NCBI GenBank assembly: GCA_002081555.1
Contig: MZNV01002215.1
Location: 1-20,823 of the forward strand
Reading direction: 5' to 3'
Source: Protostelium mycophagum
Taxonomy: Eukaryota > Evosea > Variosea > Protosteliida > Protosteliaceae
Length of the DNA: 20,823 nucleotides
The notes under the pieces were generated by a model that was not told the DNA's origin, ran no database searches, and worked only from the letters and a program-made list of their open reading frames with translations. The position numbers and the translations under genes were made by a program. Below, one piece after another: positions 1 to 11,954 of this stretch (positions are counted from its first letter, which is position 1; every line of letters starts with the position of its first letter).

Positions 1-371
1 ACGAGGCTTTCAATCAAGTCGGTTTCTACGGAAACTCTTACAGACAACAGACCATCTACACACCTGCCAATGTCACCATGACACTGTCATTCACTATAAA
101 CGCCGGGTCATACCCCAGCGACGGCTATGTATGTCTTCAGGATTTTCGCTCAGAATTTATTACTAACTGTGTAAATCTGACCTTCGCGCAGTACTTCATC
201 GCCATATTCAACGGCGTCAAGCTGGTCAATGGTGTCAGACTGCCACCAGGAATTAACAACTTTTCGTTCCAGGTGCAGTCCGCAGCGAACGGAGTCAACA
301 CATTCGAATATAGATATGACTCTGACGGGCGAGTCTGGTACATCAGCCAAATCACCTTGAAAAAGAACTGA
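1..371 (+). CDS. 3' end of an unrecognised protein, possibly a secreted beta-sandwich domain
   Basis: The frame is open from the left edge (base 3 onward) to the TGA at 369-371, giving about 122 C-terminal residues; the real start lies outside the window. An ATG at 78 is internal, because the same frame continues upstream with no stop. I do not recognise the family. The segment alternates hydrophobic and polar residues as in beta strands, is rich in Asn, Tyr, Phe and Gly, has two Cys about 12 residues apart (YVCLQ and TNCVN) that could form a disulfide, and has N-x-S/T sequons (NVT, NLT, NFS). No membrane segment is visible. An extracellular jelly-roll or carbohydrate-binding domain would fit, but that is inference. 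No intron is seen in this stretch. Confidence 0.7.
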   Translation, partial: EAFNQVGFYGNSYRQQTIYTPANVTMTLSFTINAGSYPSDGYVCLQDFRSEFITNCVNLTFAQYFIAIFNGVKLVNGVRLPPGINNFSFQVQSAANGVNTFEYRYDSDGRVWYISQITLKKN

Positions 372-391
372 ACAGACCCGGTCTAGTCACA

Positions 392-397
392 AATAAA
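392..397 (+). terminator. Polyadenylation signal AATAAA of the partial gene
   Basis: A canonical AATAAA lies about 20 nt after the TGA at 369-371, so the 3' UTR should be only a few tens of bases. Confidence 0.6.
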
Positions 398-491
398 TCA
401 TGATTGACAAGACAGTCTGAATTCCTCCAACCTCTAGATTGCTTTTTACACACCATATAGAAAACGTTATAAAAAACTCCATTTTAGTACA

Positions 492-497
492 TTTATT
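492..497 (-). terminator. Polyadenylation signal AATAAA of glutamate synthase
   Basis: TTTATT on the + strand reads AATAAA on the minus strand, about 130 nt past the glutamate synthase stop (627-629). It is the first canonical signal downstream, so it probably sets the 3' end. Confidence 0.55.
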
Positions 498-626
498 TGG
501 AATTATCCGAGAATCTCAAGAGAAAAAAGCTGATGTCGGCGACTTTCACGGAAATCACCATAACCTCGTGGATCAAATTTACAGGCACTCGCTACAAACG
601 TTTCGTTTTATGTTCTATATGTTGCA

Positions 627-3600
627 TCACTGTGCGATGATCGTTCTTCTTCCATGCAGTGTTGCTCTGGCTCCTCCGGTCACCGGAAGAACTGAAGTCC
701 CGTTTATGCTCTCGTCAATCTCTCTCGCTGCCTCTCTTCCTTCCCGAATACCCCAGACCACCAGTGATTGTCCTCTTCTACAACGAGTCAATATCTTCCA
801 GAACTGTAGAAAAAACTCACCTGCAGTCTCCAGCAGCATAGACACCTTTCACGTTTGTCTTGTAACTAGCCTTGACTGTCTTTGCGAGGCTTCCTGGTGC
901 ATTTCCTCTGGGCCTTTCGATTTTTACGCCCAAGTCTTCGAGTATCTTGTTCTCGGGTCCTGTGTAACCCATCGCAAGCAAGATGAGGTCCGCCTTCCAG
1001 CTCTTCTCTGTTCCAGCAACTGCATCACGTCAATTGGCATGTCCATTGTGCCATGATGGAAAGATCACCTTCTCTCATCGCCCATCTGTTCTGTTCGTTT
1101 TTGTACCATTCCACTTGTATTGTGTTGACGCCCGTCACTTTACCTTCTGAATCTAACTCAAAGCTCTTCGTCTTTGCACAGAACTCCCTGGGGTCTCTGG
1201 AGTACTGCTCCGCCACCTGATGGGTCAGTTTCGTTGTAGATTCATCATCTGTAATCACCTCAGAATGACCGTATTCTACTCGGAAAATCTTGGGCCATTG
1301 TGGCCATGCGTTGTCCGCAGCTCTGTCGTCTGGAAGCTTCTCGTGATAGTCAAAGTTGATGACAGAGGCAGCGCCATGTCTAACCGCTGTACCGATGCAA
1401 TCAACTCCAGTATCACCTTCACATTTCAGTCTCGTTGTAGATGCAGAGAAATATTTTTTAATAACATTTTTTGAAAATCCTACCTCCTCCGATGACAATG
1501 ACATTCTTCCCGCGGGCGTTGATGTATTTGCTGTCAGAGAGTTGGGAATCTAAAAGGCTTTGTGTGTTTTGGTGGAGGAAATCCATCGCAAAATGGATTC
1601 CTTTTCCATTTCTGCCCGGAATGTCTAAATCTCTGGGCCAAGTAGCTCCGGTCGCCAATAACAGCGCGTCATGATCTGTCAGAAACGTCAATATGACACT
1701 TGTAATAATGTCACGTCTCACCCTGGAGCAACTGCTTGGCGTCCACGTTGAATCCGACGTGTGCGTTGGTCTGGAATTGGATTCCTTCAGAGGACATGAG
1801 ATCGATCCTCCTCTGCACCACCCTTTTTTCTAATTTCATCTCGGGGATTCCGTACATCAAAAGTCCTCCAAGCCTGTCACTTCGCTCATAAACGGTCACG
1901 GTATAACCGCCTCTGTTGAGCTGGTCAGCCGCGGCAAGACCTGCCGGACCGGATCCGATGATGGCAACTTTGAACCCGTTCCGGAACTAATTCCGGTTAG
2001 AAAATTTCAAGATTGTCTGGGCTCACCGTGGGCGCAGAAGAGATGACCCAGCCCATCTCGAAGGCTTTGTCTATGATCGCACACTCTATGGATTTGATTG
2101 CAACGGGTATTTCAATCAGGCCCAAGACACAAGCACCTGTCGTTGTGTTACAGATCATTTGGAGGAAATTGTGTTTATTTTGTAGCAACATCCGGAAATA
2201 TTTTCACAGACTGGTACATGTGCTTGTTTGCTTTGCGTCACACGGAAAAAACATCTTCTTAAGGATGAGAAGAGACAACAGACTCACCCTCACACGGAGC
2301 TGGGCATACCCTCCCCGTGAACTCTGGGAAATTGTTTGTGAGGGCCAACCTCTGGTAGGCCTCTTTCCATTTGTTTTGGAAGACCAGCTCATTCCACGAG
2401 GGGATAATGTTTGCAATAGGACAGCCGTAATCTGATTGACAGAACGGAATGCCACAATCCATGCATCTGTTCTCATCAGAATGAGACACTATTGTAGATG
2501 TAGGTCGGAATTGTAGAGGGTCATCACCTGGCGGTTTGGGTTCGGAGTTCGTTGGAGTCGATGCGGTATGAGATTTCCTTCCAGTCCTTGGCCCTCTCTC
2601 CAGCTTTTCTATACTTATCGTGCTTGTGTTTGTATAGCATGAACCCTTTGATCTTGTCCAGTTGTTTCTTAGCAACCTGAGAATATCAATGACTGTGATG
2701 ACGTCATGTAGAGGCTCACCTCTTCATTGGTGATGATGTCTTCGAGATCAGCCATCTTCTCCCTCGCTTGGTGGTCGATCTCATTGTTCTTGGAAGATTC
2801 TGAGCGGGCCTTACTGTTCGAATGTCCATTTGAATGTCCGTTGGAGTGCCCGTTTGAATGTCCGTTGCTCTTGGGGTGTCCGTTGAGCATTTCCTGGAAT
2901 TCTGTCAGAATCTTCTTGATACGAGGAGTAAATTTCTGTGAATTTTCACCTTGACCTCGCCGGGTTGAGATTGCTGTTTCTGTGCTTTTTGCTTAGCAAT
3001 GACGGCCTTGTAGTCCTTGGGCATCACGACGACAAACTGGCGCAATGATTTGGTCCAGTCGTTCAAAAGCCTTGCAGCCACTTCTGAACCGGTGAGGTCT
3101 CTGTGCTCTTCTAAATATGTCTTGACATACTCAATCTACAATTGTCAATACGAACAGTTTCTGTGGCTACCAGAGCCACATGAGATCTTGTGTAAGTTTG
3201 CACAGACCAAAATAATTTAAATCCCACCTCATCTGGATCCTCCAAGGACTCCAGCTGCACCAACTCTTTGTTGACCATTCTTGGAAATTGGGATGCCGGG
3301 TCCCACACATAAGCGATACCTCCAGACATTCCAGCTCCAAAGTTTCTGCCGCAGGATCCCAGAATGATGACCCTTCCTCCGGTCATGTACTCACACCCGT
3401 GGTCTCCCACACCTGTCAAAAATGTCACAATGACATTTGACATATTATGACGGCGTTGTAGACTGACCTTCTACGAGGGCTTCGGCACCGGAGTTTCTCA
3501 CGCAGAATCTTTCTGCCGCGATTCCTCTTACGTATGCCCTTCCACTGGTAGCTCCATAGAAACAGACATTTCCCACGATGACGTTGTTCTCGGCCACAAA

Positions 3601-6600
3601 GGGGGAAGTTTTAGGCGGGTAAATAATTATTTTCCCGCCAGAAATACCCTTTCCAACGTAGTCGTTTGCGTCGCCCTCTAGCTCCAAGGTCACACCTGAA
3701 TTTTCGATGAGTTTTCACGGAGATTTCGGAGAGATTCTGACCCTTGGCGAGGAAAGCGCCGAACGACTGGCCTCCGGATCCGTTGCACTTGATGTGGATG
3801 TTACCCTTTGTCATTCCTTCTTCTCCAAACTTGGCGTGGATTTTGCTGCTGATAGTCGTCCCAAAAGTTCTGTCCGTGTTGGAGATTTTGGTCTCAATCT
3901 TGACCTGGAGACATTAAGACTTTTGGGAACTTGAGATGTACATCTTTTCGTTGTAGATGTTCAAAACAAAGATAAAAGAAGAAAGAGTTACTGACTTGCT
4001 CATCATGATCCAGAGCCCTCATCATCTCGGACAAAAATTTGTTTTCAGCCCGGTTGTTCAAGTTGAAATTCTGTGGAATCTTCTGTGAAAATTGGAAGGG
4101 GGTGGGTGTGAGGAGTTTTGAAAAATCAATATTGGCCATCTTTGGATTGGTGACATCTCCCTGAAATTTCAACAGATCACATCTTCCCACCATGTCCGTT
4201 ATTTTCTTGAATCCTGAAAGCATCAGTGACATCATTCTAACGTGTTATGACGTGTCATGTCGTATCGTGTCATCTCGTTATCTCACCCAGTTTGGCCATG
4301 ATATCTCTGACCTCCTCTGCCACGTAATAAAAGAAGTTGATGACGTGTTCTGGCTGTCCTACAAATTTCTTGCGGAGTTCAGGGTCTTGCGTGGCGACTC
4401 CCACAGGGCAAGTGTTCAGGTGACACTTTCGCATCATGATGCACCCGAGGGCGATGAGAGGTGTAGTGGCGAATCCCCACTCCTCAGCTCCCAATAAGCA
4501 AGCGATGACCACATCTAAACCGGTTCTGATCTGGCCATCTGTTTGAAGCACCACCTGGCAAGGTCATACATTATCGTATGCCACAAATCTTTCTGACAAT
4601 CACATTTATACTGGAGATTTAATCAATTTAAATCTCACCTTGTTTCTGAGATTGTTCAGGACGAGTGTTTGGTGTGTCTCTGCAAGACCCAATTCCCATG
4701 GTAACCCGGCGTGCTTGATTCCGGTCCACCTTGCAGCTCCAGTACCTCCGTCATGTCCGGAGATCAGGATGTGCTCCGCCTTCGCTTTGGCTACTCCAGC
4801 AGCGATGACTCCAATTCCAACCTATTCCATCTCAATTCTTTGAAACGGCATAAACTTTCGAGCCGCAAGTCCAAATGATTGTGCGCTCGTTGTAGATCAA
4901 ACACTCACCTCGGAGACAAGTTTGACAGAAATCCGAGCGGGAGGGTTGGAGCATTTCAAGTCATAGATCAATTGCTTCAGATCCTCTATGGAGTAGATAT
5001 CGTGATGCGGTGGTGGCGAAATCAACCCAACTCCTGCGGTCGACTTTCTCGTCTTCGCGATGGATTCAGATACCTCCGTTACGTCAGAATACCCACGAAG
5101 TCGTGGAGAATTGTCACCTTGTGGCCGGGGAGCTCACCACCTTCTCCAGGCTTGGCGCCCTGGGCTAATTTGATCTGCAATTCCTCCGCGTTTGTGAGGT
5201 AATAACCTGTAACTCCGAACCTTCCCGAAGCCACCTTGAATTTTTAATGAGAATTCGAGTTAAAATTCCGAAAAAAAGTTGTACAAGTCCCACCTGCTTG
5301 ATGGAGGAGCGTCTTGACTCCCCCTTTTCGGTAAAGATCTTATCGGCGTCCTCGCCACCCTCTCCTGTGTTGGACTTGGCGCCGATTCTGTTCATGGCGA
5401 CGGCAAGTGTAGAATGTGCCTCCTCCGAGATGCTTCCATAACTCATAGCTCCAGTGCAGAATCTCTTCACTATAGATGTCCAGTCTTCCACCTGAAATGA
5501 ATGAGAAAGTTCCCGGAAATTTCGAAGAAATTTCGTGGAATAAAACGGGAGATTTCGAGGAAGTTACCTCTTCGATGGGGACGGATTGCCTGTTTTCGAA
5601 CTCTATAGCCAACATGCCACGCAGAGCACATTTGCTTGTCTGCTCTTGCATTTCTGCAGAATAGGCGCGGTAAGAGTCGACATTCTTGTTCCTGACAGCG
5701 TCTTGTAGATTGACCACACTCCCCGGTGTATTCATGTGGCTTTCTCCTCCTACAAATTGTAAGTGATCTCTTCACTCATTTTATGCTCAAAAATCATATC
5801 TTGCGCAATGATCTCAAATAACTTGTAAAGCGTACCGATGCGGTAGTGGTATTCTCCAGCTTCTCGCAAGTTATAAGAAGAGGCGTCGTGAACCGCAGGA
5901 TTCTCGCATCCAATCTGTGATGGATATCCCAGTTCATGGAACGCGATGGCGTCAGTTGCCAAGGTGTAAAAGTTGGAGCCACCAATACGTGTTGCGGTGC
6001 CCTTGAAGCATCTGGACACCACGGTGTTGTCAAGTCCGAGCGCCTCAAATATTTGTGCTCCTTTGTAGGAGTGAAGTGTAGATATACCCATCTTTGACAT
6101 GACCTTTTTTTTTCAAAATTTATTTGAAATGAAAAATTTTCAAAAATTAAAAATACCTTGAGAATTCCGTGGTCACAGGCATCGTGATAGTTGAAAATTA
6201 ATTGGTCAACAGAGAGATCCAAAGCGGGGAGAGAATGATCTCCGTGCAACCTCTCAATCAGATCGTGTATTAGATAGGGGTAGATCGCATCTACTCCGTA
6301 GCCTACCAATACACACATGTGGTGGACCTAAGACTTTCAGACAAAATTTCTGGGAAATCTCTCACCTCTCTCGCCTCCGCCGTCTCTACAACTAGAACAA
6401 TCTTCAATCGGAGCTTCAACTCCACCAACTTATGGTGAACAGCTCCGCAAGCTAATAATGTCGACAGGGGGACACGTGTCTCTGACGTGTTTCTATCGGA
6501 CAAAATCAAAATTCTGAAGTCATCTCTGACAGCTTGTACAGCGGTGTCGCAGACTTGATCAAGTGTCGACAAATATCCGTCAGATCCCAAGGATCTGTCA

Positions 6601-8897
6601 AAAGTGATGTCTATGGTTTTGGATCTCCACGCCTCGTTGTAGACGTGGATATTCTTCATGGCATAAAATTGGCGGGAATTGAGCATGGGGGAGGGGAGAG
6701 ATAACTTTGCACATTGGGCTGCTGGGTCGTGCTCCAGAAGGTTTCCGCCGGGGCCGACATAACACACCAGCGACATGATCAGCTCTTCACGAAGTGGATC
6801 AATAGGGGGGTTTGTGACCTGTCAAAAAGTCAAAAAGTCTGAAAGACATTTCAACTTGAGAAAATAAACATTTGACAGAGACGAAAATGTACCTGAGCGA
6901 ACAACTGCCTGAAATATTCGTAAATAACTCTTGGCTCTGTAGATACACAAGCCAGTGCTCCATCATGTCCCATAGATCCCAGACCCTCCATGCCGCTCAG
7001 CATGGGAATGATGAGTAGGTTCATCTGCTCCACGCTGAACCCAAACACGTGCATCCTCTTGTCGAGTCTTTGGAGAGTCTCTTGTGGTCCGCGCTCTTTC
7101 TGCTCGAAACCGACTTTTTTTGACACCTTCTCCACGTCAGATGACAGAAAAAACAAAAATCTCCACAAAGATTCTTCACGGTAACAACCGCAAACCAATC
7201 TCAAAAGAGGACAGTATTCTTTTCAAAATAAAACAAACGAATGCACCTCTTCCAGCGTGAAAAGCTGCTCGTCGATGGTTTTGGCGAAGTCGTGGCGGTG
7301 CACGGCCTTGTCTTTGATTTCTTCGTCCTCTACAATTCTTCCCTCCACCGTGTCGACCAGGAGGATTTTTCCTGGCATCAGCCTTCCTTTTCTCTGAATT
7401 TTCGCGGGGTCAATGTCCAGAGTTCCAACCTGATGACGTCATGAGTACGTAAAATATTTTCAAGTATATTCTTTGACAATAATTTTTACTCACCTCTGAG
7501 GCGCAGATCATGATGTCATCATCTGTGATCCAATATCTACAAGGCCTCAAACCGTTTCTGTCCAGACAAGCTCCACAATATCTGTCTATATTTAGAACAT
7601 GTTGGGTGTCTTTGTGTCACCTTCCGTCTGCGAAGGTGAAGAGAGCTGGGCCGTCCCAGGGCTCCATAAGGCAAGAAGCCCACTGGTACCACGCCTTCTT
7701 TGCGGGGTCCATATAGTCGTTATTTTGCCACGCTTCAGGGACCATCATCATGATCGCCTCTGGTAATGATAAAGTGCCGGTCTCGATCAGTAATTCCAAG
7801 ACATTATCAAAAGTGGCAGAGTCAGAGCCGAAAGGTTCTATGATCGGAAACAATGACTCCAGATCTTCAAAGTTGTCGCTGGAGAGGATTCCTGTTTACG
7901 TCAACGCCGTCATAGACGGATGACGTCACCTTCTCTAGCCCTCATCCAGTTGATGTTACCGCCCAATGTGTTGATCTCTCCATTGTGAGCGAGCCACCGC
8001 ATGGGCTGAGCTCTGTCCCAAGAGGGGAAAGTGTTTGTGGAGAAACGAGAGTGAACCAAGGCGAAGTGGCTCTCGAAATCGGCGTTCTGGATGTCAGGAA
8101 AATAATTATACACCTGAAATTCGTAAATTTCAAATTGAAAAAAGTTGAGAAGAAAGTGGAAAAAGTGACAGATACAAAAAGTTCTAAGAGGAGTATACTT
8201 GTGCTGGTGTGAGTTGTCCTTTGTATACGATGGTCTGTGTGTTTAGAGACGCGATATAGAAGCTCTTCCCCAAGCCCAATTTGTGAGTTGCCCTCTTTCT
8301 CAACGTGTAGAGCTTTCTCTTGAAGAGACCAGCCTCCATGTGAGCTTGTGGAACGACAAAAGCCTGCATCATGACGGGCTCTTTTGATTTTGACATGGGA
8401 CCGAGGACACTGCTGTCTACAGGGACCTGCCAAAAGGTCGGCGAAAATATTCTCAAATTTTGAAGATGGACACATACCCTTCTCCAATGGATCAATTTGA
8501 GCTGCAGAGAGTTCACTTCTTGAGTGAAAACCTCCATGCAGTGCTCTCTGAGTTGATCATCAGGAGAAAAGAAGATGTTTCCAGCGGCATAATGTCCTTG
8601 TTCTGGTAATTCGACACCATCTTCTTTCAGAATCTTTGATAAAAACTTGTGTGGGATGCCAACCATGAGTCCAGCACCATCTCCGTCTCGAGGATCAGCA
8701 CCGACCGCACCTCTAGAGGATAGCTTGCACAGTACGTTGTTTCCAAACATGACGAGTGAGTGTGACGGGACACCCTTGGTATGAACCATAAATCCCACAC
8801 CACATGCGTCCTTCTCTAAGGAGGGATCATAAAGACCTTGAGCAGCAGGCATGGCCCATCCGTACGTCTCTTGTTTGTTTTCATGTTCGTTGTTCAT
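627..8897 (-). CDS. GLT1: Glutamate synthase, fused GltB-GltD type (GOGAT), 30 exons
   Basis: It makes two glutamates from glutamine and 2-oxoglutarate using NAD(P)H. Exons, 5' to 3': 8897-8478, 8426-8199, 8113-7930, 7891-7621, 7581-7494, 7429-7247, 7129-6893, 6818-6366, 6327-6157, 6103-5836, 5749-5568, 5491-5294, 5234-5118, 5073-4909, 4821-4639, 4554-4287, 4213-3996, 3904-3742, 3695-3468, 3412-3228, 3135-2950, 2914-2720, 2676-2528, 2466-2288, 2136-2027, 1986-1722, 1675-1484, 1416-1069, 1019-821, 777-627. Their sum is 6384 nt (2127 aa), the family length. Domains: class II amidotransferase with nucleophile Cys32 (DACGVGF); central and FMN domains; 3Fe-4S cysteines at about 1154, 1160 and 1165 (C-x5-C-x4-C); glycine-rich alpha-subunit tail; an NGHS-repeat linker near 1545-1560; then the GltD part with a Fe-S cluster motif (CMDCGIPFC, about 1648), FAD site (GSGPAG) and pyridine-nucleotide site (IGGGDTG). 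The weakest junction is exon 21/22. NADH versus NADPH cannot be told. An upstream exon is possible. Confidence 0.95.
778..820 (-). other. Glutamate synthase intron 29, ending in the CGTTGTAG motif
   Basis: This 43-nt intron on the minus strand ends GACTCGTTGTAG, then exon 30 begins AAGAGG. A partial inverted copy TTCTACA lies near the donor. The exact motif copy is at 777-785. Confidence 0.85.
2819..2866 (-). repeat. 12-bp tandem repeat encoding (NGHS)4
   Basis: Four 12-bp units encode Asn-Gly-His-Ser four times in exon 22 of glutamate synthase. Synonymous differences between units (AAC/AAT, GGA/GGG, TCA/TCC/TCG) show the array is not brand new. It lies in the linker between the GltB-like and GltD-like halves, a place that tolerates length change. 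Confidence 0.9.
2915..2949 (-). other. 35-nt intron 21 of glutamate synthase
   Basis: The frame after V-K (GTCAAG) at the donor GTGAAA resumes at KILTEFQ. The in-frame continuation hits a stop, so an intron is needed. The acceptor AG at 2916-2915 gives 35 nt; an AG three bases further gives 38 nt and drops one Lys. Either way it is among the shortest spliceosomal introns here. Confidence 0.65.
3413..3467 (-). other. Intron 19 of glutamate synthase with a near-perfect hairpin
   Basis: The 55-nt intron contains an inverted repeat on the + strand, TGTCAAAAATGTCA (3414-3427) and TGACATTTGACA (3431-3442), with a 3-nt loop. The stem reaches to within one base of the acceptor AG. A CGTTGTAGAC copy of the intronic motif (3454-3463) sits just inside the donor. 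Confidence 0.75.
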
Positions 8898-9471
8898 CAC
8901 CTCTGTCACAGCTCTTTTCAGTTCTTTCTGTCACAATCATTCAGCCATATCGCTTAACATTCTTAGCAGACCTTATCGAACGATGACCTTCTCTGCTGCG
9001 ATGCTTGTGACAGAAGTTATGAAGCAATGACCTGACGATTTCTAGGGGTGAGAAGAGTTCCGCGGAAAGCCCAGAGGGGAAACCAGGTTTTCCCGTCTTG
9101 CTCAGCAAATGGCAAAATCACGTGACCTTTCACTGTGAGATCTGACGGGCAATGTCCACTTTTTAATTAATCCCAGATTAATATGTAACTTTGAAGAGGA
9201 GAAGAGCGATTTAAAGAAGAGGACAAGCCCTTGATTCTCTAAAGAGAAGATTCGGGGTTTATCAATTTTGATTTTTCTTGTAGAAACAGTGGTTTTTTGA
9301 ACGCGTTCATCACGTCACGGGATTTGGCACTTACCGAGAACGCGCACGGTTGCTTACCACAAAAAAACAATCTCGAAGACGAGAATGTGACACTGATTCT
9401 TCCAACAACTTTTCTAGTGCACCACATTACGCCACCAAAAAAATAAGTACGATCTTCATCTACAACGTTGT
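8898..9471 (-). promoter_or_regulatory. Region between DIM1 stop and glutamate synthase ATG
   Basis: This 574-bp stretch separates two genes on the same strand. It must hold the DIM1 3' end and the glutamate synthase promoter and leader. I see no clear TATA box. The glutamate synthase frame stays open upstream of the ATG at 8897 as far as a splice-acceptor-like CAG (8930-8928). A short minus-strand open frame with good donor sites lies at 9427-9239. An exact copy of the intronic motif lies at 9458-9467, just past the DIM1 stop. Confidence 0.5.
9335..9427 (-). CDS. Candidate [11 protein letters not shown] first exon of glutamate synthase (presequence-like)
   Basis: The minus strand encodes 31 residues from an ATG (9427-9425) to a strong donor GTAAGT. 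The peptide has five basic and no acidic residues and is rich in Ser, Phe and Val, as in a mitochondrial targeting presequence. Joining this phase-0 donor to the acceptor at 8930-8928 reads in frame through KELKRAVTEV into the glutamate synthase start. The implied intron (8928-9334, 407 nt) is longer than any other in the gene, and the exon could be chance. A second donor-like GTAAGC lies inside it. Confidence 0.35.
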
Positions 9472-10853
<1,382 letters not shown>

Positions 10854-10999
10854 GGTTCCTCTCTGTATGCGCTGTCCGCTTCACAAACTTTTCTGTTGTG
10901 TTCCGACTTTTATCGCAGTTGTTTTTTGCCTCTTACGCAATGAAAATTATTGAAACTATTTTTTTGGATTTCAGATCATCATAACTGAATCGAAGAGAT
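10854..10999. promoter_or_regulatory. Bidirectional promoter between DIM1 and PSMG3
   Basis: The start codons of two divergent housekeeping genes are 146 bp apart, so promoter elements must be shared or interleaved. No clear TATA box is visible. A pyrimidine-rich tract followed by TTTCAG, 25 bases before the PSMG3 ATG, looks like a 3' splice site. It could end a 5' UTR intron starting at a GTATGC near 10871. Confidence 0.6.
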
Positions 11000-11464
11000 A
11001 TGCAAGCATACAACGAAACACCGAAGAGATCTTCACAAATCTCTGCAAATATAAGCGGCGTTAGAACAGACATTGTCATTCAACAATTCTCAGATAGACT
11101 ATTCCTGATCATCACACAAACCGGCAGAATGGGCACATTGGTGAGCCCAAACATTGCATTTTCGTTTGGCAATTAGTGTTAATCAAGGTCAGATGAGCGT
11201 CGATTCAGAAGAAGACACATATAGTGTCAGAACACTTTTAGGGAAGCGAGATGTCGAGGTAATAATTCTGTTTGTGGACACTAATTGGTCTCTGACTCTG
11301 CTTAGCAGCTCGAGCTGTTCTCGAGGCAGATCGCTCAAGTGCTGGCTGCTTCTGGTGCGTCCCGGTCACTTCTTTTGGGATTAGGTTTTAAAGACGAGAG
11401 TATATTGACGAGAAATTTTCTGGCGAAAATATTACAGTTGATTCTGAAGATAAAGACGTGGTAG
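11000..11464 (+). CDS. PSMG3: Proteasome assembly chaperone 3 (PSMG3/PAC3-like), 3 exons
   Basis: PSMG3 pairs with PSMG4 to help build the alpha ring of the 20S proteasome. Exons: 11000-11140, 11193-11258, 11309-11464; 363 nt, 120 aa, against 122 in human. The diagnostic stretch is the end of exon 1, LFLIITQTGRMGTL, which aligns with the human ILVLVTQFGKMGTL. Exon 3 carries RSLLLGLGFKDES, like the human RAVLLAMALKDKS, and the protein ends in Trp as in human. At intron 1 the first candidate AG (exon from 11189) would bring in a stop, so the acceptor just before ATGAGCG at 11193 is used; it joins in frame. The family is short and divergent, so the call rests on these two stretches plus length. 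Confidence 0.82.
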
Positions 11465-11954
11465 AGGTGATCAGATCATTTCAATGTCGAGATGGTGGAG
11501 ATGTCTTTGATTTTCGCAGTTACAAAATGCAAGACGAACCATGTTTTTGTTGCACTTTTATTTCTTTATTGTCCCGGGTTCATTTCTGTATGATCACCTT
11601 TTATATTTCCGTTACATTCTTAACTCGATAATTTCAGAGAATAAATGAGATTCTCTCACCTCAGCCAAGACCACGTATCGAAAATCTTATTTAGCTGTAT
11701 TTTAGAAGACCTTCCTGGTCTTAAAGAGAAGCGTGAAAGTGTGCATTTCGACTGAGCTCACAGTTCAATTCTATAAATATGAGCAATTTGTGCTGAGCTG
11801 AAAATTTCATTGCAAGTTTTTCTAATTATTTTGCCTCTGTCAGGAGAAGCAGGCTCTTGAGACAATTTTTTATTTTGCAGTGAACTGTCGCAAACCAACT
11901 GCTTCTACAAACAGCCAGTTTCTATTTTGTTGGATCGATTCGAATCTGATCTCA
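11465..11954 (+). other. Intergenic region between PSMG3 and prefoldin 3
   Basis: The region holds the PSMG3 3' UTR with an AATAAA at 11640-11645, then AT-rich DNA. A T-rich tract ending TTTTGCAG lies 75 bp before the prefoldin ATG and resembles a 3' splice site, so the prefoldin leader may be spliced. No conserved coding frame is seen; a minus-strand frame at 11870-12112 is the shadow of prefoldin exons 1-2. Confidence 0.55.

Larger units (their letters stand above)
372..626. other. Convergent intergenic region
   Basis: The region lies between two genes whose 3' ends face each other. It holds the AATAAA of the left gene (392-397, + strand) and an AATAAA on the minus strand (492-497) for glutamate synthase. 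A frame runs on the + strand from 439 to 1056, but it mostly overlaps confirmed glutamate synthase exons on the other strand and has no family signature, so I treat it as a shadow. Confidence 0.6.

Noticed and set aside
439-1056. A 205-codon open frame on the + strand.
   Set aside because: It runs antisense to the last three exons of glutamate synthase, which are fixed by conserved protein sequence; composition is low-quality and no family is visible.
5476-5664. Overlapping short + strand frames across glutamate synthase introns and exons.
   Set aside because: Shadows of minus-strand exons; they cross confirmed splice sites and have no independent support.
11193-11384. A 76-codon + strand frame reading through PSMG3 intron 2.
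   Set aside because: The frame past 11258 loses similarity; splicing to 11309 gives the PSMG3 C-terminal half and the expected length.
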